Source: DASVCN01 sp040905665 | GTDB taxonomy: Bacteria; Deinococcota; Deinococci; Deinococcales; Trueperaceae | Assembly (NCBI GenBank): GCA_040905665.1 | Contig: JBBDRD010000027.1 | Location: 278,358-342,357, forward strand | Reading direction: 5' to 3' | DNA length: 64,000 nt | Part shown: one piece after another, positions 1-6,617 of the stretch | Layout: every line of letters begins with the position of its first letter | Position numbering within the stretch: position 1 is the first letter of the stretch | The notes under the pieces: generated by a model | Databases searched by the model: none | The model's input: only the letters and a program-made list of their open reading frames with translations | What the model was told of the DNA's origin: nothing | Position numbers and translations under genes: made by a program

Positions 1-17
1 GCGGGGCGACCGGCTGA
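1..17 (+). CDS. 3' end of upstream gene, probably ABC permease
   Basis: Only the last four codons (Gly-Ala-Thr-Gly) and a TGA at 15-17 are inside the window. The stop shares its final A with the ATG of the next gene (TGATG), the usual arrangement for two translationally coupled permeases of a nucleoside/BMP ABC transporter. That it encodes the partner permease is inference from this overlap and from the usual order of such operons. Confidence 0.45.
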
Positions 18-943
18 TGGAAATCGAGCTGCTTACCGGTACCACCGCGAGAGCCCTGGCCTTTAGCACCCCGCTCATCTGGGCGGCCATGGGCGAGATC
101 TACGCGGAGCGGTCGGGCGTGGTGAACCTTGGGGTCGAGGGGATGATGATCCTGGGAGCAGTGACCGGCTTCATCGTCGCGCAGAGCAGCGGTTCCCCCT
201 GGTTGGGTCTTCTTGCGGCTGCGACGGTGGGCTTCTCGGTTGGCCTGTTCCATGCCTTCGCGGCGGTCACTCTACGCGCGAATCAGTATGTCTCGGGACT
301 GGCGATTACGATCTTCGGTCTCGGCCTCTCGGGCCTGCTGGGCCGCGACTGGGTCGGGCGTCCGCTCTCCGACTCGATGGAAGTGCTGGACGTGCCGCTG
401 CTCTCGGATATCCCACTGTTGGGCCCGGCCCTCTTTAGCGGTCAGTATCTGCTCGCCTATCTGGCGTTGCTGGCGGCCGTGGTGCTCTGGTTCGTCCTTC
501 ATCACACGCGCCAGGGGCTGGTTCTGCGCACCGTCGGCGAGTCGCCCGCCGCCGCCGATACGGCCGGGGTAAGCGTTACTCTCACCCGCTACTTGGCGGT
601 CGGTACCGGCGGATTGATGGCCGGCATCGGCGGTGCCTACCTGTCGCTCGCTTACCGTCCATCCTGGGGCGAAGGGATGACGAACGGGATGGGTTGGATA
701 GCGCTGGCACTAGCGATCTTCGCCCTGTGGGACCCGTTGCGTGCCGTCGGCGCGGGCCTGCTCTTTGGCGCCTTCTTTACCCTCTCATTCCGGCTGCAGG
801 ACCGTTTCCCGCCGGAACTTCTAACGATGCTTCCCTATGTCTTCACGATTTTCGCGCTCGTCCTAACTGCCCTCGGCCGGGGCCGGCGCGCGTTCGGCGC
901 TCCCGAAGCGCTGGGCCATTCCTATAGCCGAGGGGAAAGATGA
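17..943 (+). CDS. ABC transporter permease, nucleoside/BMP (NupQ-like) type
   Basis: A 308-aa integral membrane protein with about eight hydrophobic segments. The N-terminal region around residues 25-45 (AAMGEIYAERSGVVNLGVEG) is the hallmark of the branched-chain/ribose-type permeases that pair with BMP-family binding proteins, where the ERSGVVNLG stretch is strongly conserved. It should form the membrane channel of a purine nucleoside importer together with the permease ending at 17 and the binding protein at 1061. It starts on an ATG overlapping the upstream stop. A guanine deaminase gene follows within 3 kb, supporting a purine substrate, but substrate specificity cannot be read from the sequence. 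Length is normal for the family. Confidence 0.88.
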   Translation: MEIELLTGTTARALAFSTPLIWAAMGEIYAERSGVVNLGVEGMMILGAVTGFIVAQSSGSPWLGLLAAATVGFSVGLFHAFAAVTLRANQYVSGLAITIFGLGLSGLLGRDWVGRPLSDSMEVLDVPLLSDIPLLGPALFSGQYLLAYLALLAAVVLWFVLHHTRQGLVLRTVGESPAAADTAGVSVTLTRYLAVGTGGLMAGIGGAYLSLAYRPSWGEGMTNGMGWIALALAIFALWDPLRAVGAGLLFGAFFTLSFRLQDRFPPELLTMLPYVFTIFALVLTALGRGRRAFGAPEALGHSYSRGER

Positions 944-1060
944 CCTGGCGGCCGGCCGCAAGCTCCGCCGCCCGGGCCACATTCTGTTGGCGTCTTGTCG
1001 CAAACGCGACTCACGCAAGGTTAAAGCGAACCCGCGAGTTCGCAACTATGGAGGTTTGGC

Positions 1061-2218
1061 ATGCTTAGGTGGTTCCTGATTCCGGCCCTGTTCTCTGGCG
1101 CTGCGTTGTTCTCTGGCGCTGTGTTCGCACAGGTCGACACGCTAAAGGTAGCGTTCATCTACGTTGGTCCCGTGGGTGACTACGGCTTCTCATACGCCCA
1201 TGATCTGGGGCGCCAAGCGCTCGAGGAAGCGGTACCCGAGGTCGAGACGGTCTACGTCGAGTCGGTGCCCGAAGCCGAGGTCGAGCCGTTCATCGATCAA
1301 CTCGTTGCCGATGGAGCCGACGTGGTGATAGCTACCTCGTTCGGCTACGGCGACGGGGTCCTGGCGGCAGCCGAGCGTTATCCCGACGTCATATTCGCGC
1401 ATGCCACCGGCGTCCAGCGCGCCCCCAACGTCATGACCTTCATGGCCGACTTCTATCAGGTCTATTACCTAAACGGCCTTATCGCCGGCGCACTCAGTGA
1501 CTCGGGGCAGATAGGCTACATCGCCGCTTTCCCCATCCCCGAGGTGAAGCGGCACATAAACGGTTTCGCGATCGGCGCCAAGGAAGTAAATCCCGAGGCT
1601 CAGGTAGTCGTGCGCTGGCTCTACTCCTGGTTCGACCCTGCCGGCGCTCAGGAAGCGACCGAGGCGCTGTTGGCCGGGGGCGCCGACGTATTCGCTTTTA
1701 CCGAAGACACTCCCACGGTGATTCAGACCGCTGCATCGCACGGATATCCGTCCTTCTCTCACTACGCCTCGATGCTGGAATTCTCGCCCGAGACGGTGGC
1801 GTCGGGCCAACTGGTGCACTGGGAGACGATCCTCATCGACTTCATCGAGGGTGTGTTGGCGGGCGAGTACACGAACGAAAACCTCGAGGATCTCGACTAC
1901 TTCTGGCTGTTGGCCGAGGACGCCGTTGAACTTGGCGCCCAACCCGGTATGCCGATAAACCCCGTCTACGAGGAGGAGCTGAGAGCGGTGATGATCGATC
2001 GCCCCGAGTTCGGCGAGATCTCGGCCTGGGACCTGGTATTCGAACGCCTAGAGCAGATGTCGAGCAGCCCGGTCGAGTTCGATCCCTTCCAGGGTCCCAC
2101 TGTGGACCGCAACGGCAACATCATCTACGAGGAAGGCGAGATGCCTACCCTGGGGGAGTTGCTGTCGATGCAGTGGGCCGCCGACAATGTCGTGGGTCCG
2201 TGGGAAGGAGAGCCCTGA
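1061..2218 (+). CDS. BMP-family ABC transporter substrate-binding protein
   Basis: A 385-aa exported protein. Residues 1-23 form a signal peptide ending VFAQ; there is no lipobox cysteine, unlike many BMP lipoproteins. The mature part has the BMP/Med pattern: KVAFIYVGPVGDYGFSYAHD at about residue 28, then RQALEEAVPEVE, DVVIATSFGYGD, and a central IAAFPIPEVKRHINGFAIGA segment. It should bind nucleosides or a related purine in the periplasm and deliver them to the permeases. A strong GGAGGT lies 6 nt before the ATG. It sits 117 nt after the permease gene on the same strand and ends 11 nt from the end of the convergent SDR gene. No ATPase gene is in the window; it probably lies upstream. Confidence 0.88.
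   Translation: MLRWFLIPALFSGAALFSGAVFAQVDTLKVAFIYVGPVGDYGFSYAHDLGRQALEEAVPEVETVYVESVPEAEVEPFIDQLVADGADVVIATSFGYGDGVLAAAERYPDVIFAHATGVQRAPNVMTFMADFYQVYYLNGLIAGALSDSGQIGYIAAFPIPEVKRHINGFAIGAKEVNPEAQVVVRWLYSWFDPAGAQEATEALLAGGADVFAFTEDTPTVIQTAASHGYPSFSHYASMLEFSPETVASGQLVHWETILIDFIEGVLAGEYTNENLEDLDYFWLLAEDAVELGAQPGMPINPVYEEELRAVMIDRPEFGEISAWDLVFERLEQMSSSPVEFDPFQGPTVDRNGNIIYEEGEMPTLGELLSMQWAADNVVGPWEGEP
1087..1122 (+). repeat. 18-bp tandem duplication in signal-peptide codons
   Basis: Two adjacent 18-nt units share the core TTCTCTGGCGCTG and encode a repeated LFSGA inside the signal peptide of the BMP protein. The in-frame duplication lengthens the hydrophobic core by six residues. Confidence 0.8.
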
Positions 2219-2229
2219 GCGAGAGGGAG

Positions 2230-3369
2230 TTAGTCCACTCCACGGAGTTCGTGACTAGCGGAATCCCCACGGCTCTCGGCATAAGGATTTCTGTACTCGA
2301 ACTGCCTGTGCTGGTCGGCTAGCCGCCACTCGCCGCCTCTAGGTCGGGGCGATCGGTCGCCCCTGTCCGAAAGGAGTCGAGCGGCCATCAACCCGGCCCC
2401 AAGGGCCAGGACGAGAGTCGCCGGCCGGCTCCAACGGCTGAGGATCCAGGCGGTGTAGAGACTCCATGAGCGTCCGTGTGTCTCGGGCCCACCATCGACG
2501 CTATGACCGCTGTCGATCGGCCGGCGCAGGTTGTCTGGCGCAGCCACCGTCTTGGCGATTCGGGTTCGCTGGGCGCGGAACCCCGTCAGAGCGAGATAGC
2601 GGTCCACCAGGCCGGGCACTAGTCCCTCGAAAGTGGCGAGCATCCTGCCGCCACCGCCAACTACCAGGCGCCTGGTGGGGCGGCGGGCGGCGTGCATGAT
2701 CGAGCGGGCCACCAAGCGTGCGTCGTAGACCGGCGGCACCCCCTTGGGACGAACGCCGATCTTTGTGCGGGCGTGATCGAACAGTGGTGTGTCGATCGAG
2801 GAGGGCAAGATCTCGGTGACCGATATTCGCGCCCGGTCGTGCTTGAGCTCGACCCGCAGCGCCTCGATCATGCCGTCCACGCCATGTTTAGCGGCGGCGT
2901 AGGCGCTCTGGTAAGGAAGCGCTCGCACCGCTTCTACCGATGAAACGCTGATGAAGGCGCCTCGGCCGTTGCGGCGAAGGTGCGGCAGTGCCGCCATCGC
3001 CCCATAGGCCTGACCGAGCAGATTAGTGCGCACCACCTGCTCGAATTCGTGTGGCCGGGTTTCCTCGAGTCTCGCGTAAAGGGAAACTGCTGCCAGGTGA
3101 ACCCAAGTGTCGAGCCGGCCGTATCGATGGACCGCTTTATCGGCCACCGCTCGAACCTGATCGGGATCGGTTACATCGGCCGGGACGGCGAACGCCTCAC
3201 CGCCAAAGCCCTTGATGGCGTCCACCAACGAGTCGAGCCCCTCCTGCCCTCGCGCCGAGACAATTACCCTGGCGCCCTGTGACGCAAATGCGATAGCCGT
3301 CTCACGGCCGATGCCGCTCGACGCCCCCATCACAACGACAACTTGATCCTCTATCGGCCGTAGCCTCAT
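2230..3369 (-). CDS. SDR-family oxidoreductase with C-terminal membrane segment
   Basis: A 379-aa short-chain dehydrogenase. Visible are the nucleotide-binding GASSGIG motif near residue 17, an HLAA segment at the position of the family NNAG motif, and the catalytic Ser plus Tyr-x-x-x-Lys (SAYAAAKHG). The last ~100 residues go beyond the usual SDR length and include a hydrophobic stretch (ATLVLALGAGLMAARLL) that may anchor the protein. A much longer reading frame runs upstream, but the ATG at 3369 has GAAGGGGG at good spacing and the protein then begins just before the Rossmann fold. It is divergent from the guanine deaminase gene. Substrate unknown. Confidence 0.85.
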   Translation of the reverse strand: MRLRPIEDQVVVVMGASSGIGRETAIAFASQGARVIVSARGQEGLDSLVDAIKGFGGEAFAVPADVTDPDQVRAVADKAVHRYGRLDTWVHLAAVSLYARLEETRPHEFEQVVRTNLLGQAYGAMAALPHLRRNGRGAFISVSSVEAVRALPYQSAYAAAKHGVDGMIEALRVELKHDRARISVTEILPSSIDTPLFDHARTKIGVRPKGVPPVYDARLVARSIMHAARRPTRRLVVGGGGRMLATFEGLVPGLVDRYLALTGFRAQRTRIAKTVAAPDNLRRPIDSGHSVDGGPETHGRSWSLYTAWILSRWSRPATLVLALGAGLMAARLLSDRGDRSPRPRGGEWRLADQHRQFEYRNPYAESRGDSASHELRGVD

Positions 3370-3535
3370 GCCCATCCCCCTTCGCGCGTTCAGGCCAAGT
3401 CTTCCGCGGCTCGAGCACCTTTGTTGCGGCTGCCGGCCCTGGCGCTTACGGTGGCATGCTACGGGCCCTGGCCGCGCAAGTCGAGAGGGGTACCCACAGT
3501 CCGGAGGTCGGTTGCTGCCGCGGTATCCTTTGCCA

Positions 3536-4822
3536 ATGCCTACAGAACTCTTTCGCGCCCAGGTGTTCCATACACCGGCCAACCCTTTCGAAAGTCAGGG
3601 AGCGCTAGAGGCACTGAGTGATGGAGCGGTTGCGGTCGCCGGCGGCAGGGTGGAGGCGGTGGGCGACTACTCTCAACTGCACCGCAGCTATCCCGCCGCC
3701 CAGGTGAGCGATCATCGGGACTCCCTGCTGCTGCCCGGGTTCGTCGACACGCACGTACACTATCCGCAGCTTCCGGTGATGGGGGCGATGGGTTTGCGGC
3801 TGCTCGAGTGGCTCGAGCAGCGAACACTACCCGAGGAGGCCCGACTGGCGGACGGCGACTATGCCAGGGCCAGGGCGGGCGCGTTTCTCGCCGCCCTGGC
3901 CAGGAACGGCACCACCAGCGCGCTGGTCTTTGGCGCTCACTTTGCCTCGGCGATGGATATCTTCTTCGAGGAGGCCGACCGCTCCCGCCTGCGCATCGCC
4001 AGTGGACTGGTGGTGAGCGACCGCGAGCTACGGGGCGATCTGCACATCGACCCAGAGACCGCCTACCGGGAGAGTCGCAGGTTGGCCGGCCGCTGGCACG
4101 GCCACGACCGGTTGCGTTACGCCGTCACGCCGCGATTCTCGCTCTCCTGCAGCGAGCCGCTACTCGAAGCGTGCGGCGCGCTGGCTGCCGAGATGGATGG
4201 TCTACTGATCACTTCGCATCTCAATGAGACACCTGCCGAGATAGCGGTCGTCTCCGACCTGTTCCCCTGGGCGGGCGATTATCTGGAAACCTATGAGCGC
4301 TACGGCCTGGTGGGCGCGCGTTCGTTATACGCTCACGATGTCCATCCCACCGAAAGCGAGCTCGACAGGTTGGCGGCGGCCAAGGCGACCGTGTGCCACT
4401 GCGCGTCGAGCAACACTTTCATCGGTAGTGGCCTATTCCCGATGCGTCGCCACCTCGACAGCGGGGTCAGGTTCGCCTTGGGCACCGACGTTGGCGCGGG
4501 GACAGGACCGAACCTCCTGAAGGAGGGGCTGGCGGCATACCAGGCACAGATGCTGCACGAGCACGGCTTTCCGCTAGACGCCGGACATCTGCTTTACCTT
4601 GCCACCGCTGCAGGCGCTCGTGCCCTGGACCTCGCGGAAGTTGGCTGGTTCGCGCCCGGCATGTCGTTCGACGCGGTCGTGCTTCGCGCGCCGGAGGAGA
4701 GTACTTTGGCCGAAGTGTGGCGTCATAGTCCTTCGGCCCAAGCGACTCTCTCGGCGGCGTTTACGCTGGCCGGGGAAGAGAGCGTGGCCGAGGTCTACGT
4801 CGCGGGAGAGCGCTTGGTGTGA
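3536..4822 (+). CDS. guaD: guanine deaminase
   Basis: A 428-aa amidohydrolase that should convert guanine to xanthine and ammonia in the cytoplasm. The zinc-binding DTHVHYPQLPVMG (His73, His75) is specific enough to point to guanine deaminase rather than other deaminases. Later ligands appear in TSHLNET, the YAHDVHPTESE region and ALGTDVGAG. The start at 3536 was chosen because the preceding 56 codons carry no family similarity and because TATCCT lies 6 nt before the ATG, which would give a leaderless transcript. With the nucleoside-type transporter upstream it suggests uptake and catabolism or salvage of purines. Confidence 0.9.
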   Translation: MPTELFRAQVFHTPANPFESQGALEALSDGAVAVAGGRVEAVGDYSQLHRSYPAAQVSDHRDSLLLPGFVDTHVHYPQLPVMGAMGLRLLEWLEQRTLPEEARLADGDYARARAGAFLAALARNGTTSALVFGAHFASAMDIFFEEADRSRLRIASGLVVSDRELRGDLHIDPETAYRESRRLAGRWHGHDRLRYAVTPRFSLSCSEPLLEACGALAAEMDGLLITSHLNETPAEIAVVSDLFPWAGDYLETYERYGLVGARSLYAHDVHPTESELDRLAAAKATVCHCASSNTFIGSGLFPMRRHLDSGVRFALGTDVGAGTGPNLLKEGLAAYQAQMLHEHGFPLDAGHLLYLATAAGARALDLAEVGWFAPGMSFDAVVLRAPEESTLAEVWRHSPSAQATLSAAFTLAGEESVAEVYVAGERLV

Positions 4823-4901
4823 CCAGCACAGCCCGCAACGGCTGGGCGGCGCCAGGCACACAGGCGGCCCTTTCGGCGATAGAGGCGATAGACTTGCACT
4901 C

Positions 4902-5693
4902 ATGCTCCTTCACGTCGTCGCCGATTATGGCCAGGGGGACCTGGCGTTTGCCGAGGTCGCTCAGCGCCTCATGCTCCACCTGCCCCAGGCCCAACTCGTC
5001 TACACCGCGGTGCCGCCGTTCGCCACCCTGGCTGCAGGTTTCTGCGTAGCTCAACTTGCGCTGAATTCCACGGCCGAAGGCATGGCGGTGTTCCAAAACG
5101 TAGCTCCGCGCCGAGACGACCGCAGCGCTCGCCGTGACAACGATGGTGAACGGCTTGTCTATGCCCGACTGCAAAACGGCACGATGGTGGCAGGCCCTAA
5201 CGCCGGCTTTGCTTTCTCGTTCCTGAGGACGGCTGCCGACGAGTTGCGCTTCGTACACGTGGCCTCGGGCGGTTCGCAGTTTCGCTCCCGAGATCTGTTC
5301 GCCGGCGCCTTTGCTCGTTTGGTGGCCGGCGACGAACAACTCCTGGGGGCGAGCGTCCCCGAGCAGGCAGTTCCACCCCACCCCGAGGCCTGCATCGCCT
5401 ACGTCGACAGCTACGGCAACATCAAGACGACCTTCCGCGAGGACGATCATCAGCCCGGCACGCAACTGTGCGTCAATATTGCCGGCGTCGAGCGGCGAGC
5501 CGTTGTTGCCGGGGGCGGCTTCGCCGTGCCCGATGGCGAACTTGCCTTTGCTCCGGGCTCGAGCGGCTGGCGGCTGCCAGACGGCAACCAAGTCCGCTTT
5601 CGTGAACTGTTTCTGCGCGGCGGGAACGCCTGGGAGGCGTTCGGTCGACCGGCGGTGGAGAGCAACATTCTCCTGACCGCGGCTTCCCACTAG
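4902..5693 (+). CDS. SAM hydroxide adenosyltransferase (DUF62)-like protein, divergent
   Basis: A 263-aa protein whose layout follows the SAM hydrolase/fluorinase (DUF62) family: an N-terminal LLHVVADYGQGD in place of the usual TDFG, then VAGPNAGFAFSFL matching the family GPDNG segment, and a C-terminal AYVDSYGNIKTTF matching the VDxFGN motif of the small beta domain. The family members hydrolyse S-adenosylmethionine to adenosine and methionine. The usual DPGVG-type segment that carries part of the Asp-Arg-His catalytic set is replaced by VAPRRDD here, so activity is uncertain. TAGACT lies 7 nt before the ATG, again a leaderless arrangement. It starts 79 nt after guaD. Confidence 0.7.
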   Translation: MLLHVVADYGQGDLAFAEVAQRLMLHLPQAQLVYTAVPPFATLAAGFCVAQLALNSTAEGMAVFQNVAPRRDDRSARRDNDGERLVYARLQNGTMVAGPNAGFAFSFLRTAADELRFVHVASGGSQFRSRDLFAGAFARLVAGDEQLLGASVPEQAVPPHPEACIAYVDSYGNIKTTFREDDHQPGTQLCVNIAGVERRAVVAGGGFAVPDGELAFAPGSSGWRLPDGNQVRFRELFLRGGNAWEAFGRPAVESNILLTAASH

Positions 5694-5883
5694 AAGAGTC
5701 GACGAGAACCTAAAGGCGGCGGTCCGAGGGCTACACGCTAAGGGCGCGTGAGGAAGGCCGAAAAGTCGAGCCGCTAGGTGAAGTGCCGTTAACCCCAGCC
5801 TCAGCCAAAAATGAAGAGCCGGCCGTAGGCTGATCACGTGGCGGCTTTAGGCCCTCCCCACCCCGGATGCCGCCATACATCAG

Positions 5884-5920
5884 GTCTCGCCGGCCTCCCC
5901 TCATGCCGGCGAGACTCTTT
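5884..5920 (+). terminator. hairpin, possible terminator
   Basis: An 11-bp perfect inverted repeat GTCTCGCCGGC / GCCGGCGAGAC (5884-5894 and 5905-5915) with a 10-nt loop, followed by TCTTT. It lies in the ~290-bp gap between two convergent genes, 190 nt after the DUF62-like gene. The U tract is short, so termination is only probable. The rest of the gap shows no gene that I can support. Confidence 0.5.
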
Positions 5921-5985
5921 GGGCAGCGCTGGCGGCAGCAGGGGGCCTCGCTGTTAGTGTCGACGAGACAGGTGCCGGCAGCTCC

Positions 5986-6288
5986 TCAGAACGCCTGCTT
6001 GAAGGGATAGATCTCGAACCGTTCCCACACCCGGTCGCGGCTATAGACGTCGCACTCGAGCAGCTCCCGAACCTCGGCCTCGCTTGCCGCTTCGACCAGT
6101 AGGGCCGATCCTGTGGCCGCTCCCGCTTCGTCGAGAATCGCACCGGCGAGCTTCACTCGGCCTTCCTGCACGACGTTTGTGAGGGCCTTGATGTGAACGG
6201 GTCGCGCCTGCCGGCGGCGGTACCCGGCTTGCGCGTCGTTGGCATCCTTGGCGATGACTAGGTAGAGCAACTGGTACCTCCGGGCCAT
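5986..6288 (-). CDS. YciI family protein
   Basis: A 100-aa ferredoxin-like-fold protein. It has the family layout: RPVHIKAL after a short N-terminal strand, then VKLAGAILDEAGAATGSALLVEA, and a DVYSRDRVWERFEIYPF stretch in place of the usual DPY...v.PF motif. YciI proteins are small alpha/beta barrels related to dehydrochlorinases and muconolactone isomerase; most have no known reaction. It is transcribed away from dnaK and ends near the hairpin at 5884-5920. No Shine-Dalgarno sequence is visible before the ATG. Confidence 0.8.
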   Translation of the reverse strand: MARRYQLLYLVIAKDANDAQAGYRRRQARPVHIKALTNVVQEGRVKLAGAILDEAGAATGSALLVEAASEAEVRELLECDVYSRDRVWERFEIYPFKQAF

Positions 6289-6435
6289 TAGAAGCCGTAA
6301 TCGTATCGGTGGACGTGACGCACGGGGGGCGACGTCGACGCCGAGAAACGATACCGCGAGATTATCTCACGCGTTCAGGACGCCGATAGCCGTAGCCGCC
6401 CCGAGTAAACCCCCGATATAGCCGCCACGGGTAAA

Positions 6436-6456
6436 CTTGATATGATGGCACTCATA
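6436..6456 (+). promoter_or_regulatory. candidate HspR operator (HAIR-like)
   Basis: CTTGATA, seven bases, ACTCATA matches the HspR inverted-repeat consensus CTTGAGT-N7-ACTCAAG at 10 of 14 half-site positions with the right spacing, and it sits immediately upstream of the -35 box of dnaK. HspR control of dnaK is known in Deinococcus and actinobacteria; its use here is inference. No hspR gene is in the window. Confidence 0.5.
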
Positions 6457-6460
6457 TTGG

Positions 6461-6490
6461 TTGACACTCATTGCCCACCGCTGCTATACT
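6461..6490 (+). promoter_or_regulatory. sigma-70 type promoter of dnaK operon
   Basis: TTGACA at 6461-6466, an 18-nt spacer and TATACT at 6485-6490. This is the best consensus promoter in the window together with that of the tRNA. It implies a leader of about 120 nt before dnaK. Confidence 0.75.
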
Positions 6491-6617
6491 CCGTGTCAGT
6501 GAGAGTCCTGCGCGGGCTTCTGTCATGTTTGTTGCCGTGAATGCGTGACGCAAGCATCGGCTCGCCAGCTAACTCCCGAGTGCAATTTCCCAGTACCTAA
6601 CCCAAAGGAGAGATCAA

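Noticed and set aside
3368..3535. Longer N-terminus for guanine deaminase and, on the other strand, a longer SDR (to 3582)
   Set aside because: The two extensions overlap each other, are rich in Arg/Pro/Cys without family similarity, and the inner starts have a -10 hexamer or a Shine-Dalgarno site.
4761..5837. 358-codon minus-strand open frame
   Set aside because: It is antisense to the DUF62-like gene, has no family-like motifs and no ribosome-binding site; in GC-rich DNA long antisense frames are common.
6421..6500. CIRCE (HrcA) operator before dnaK
   Set aside because: The CIRCE consensus TTAGCACTC-N9-GAGTGCTAA is absent; only the HAIR-like repeat fits.
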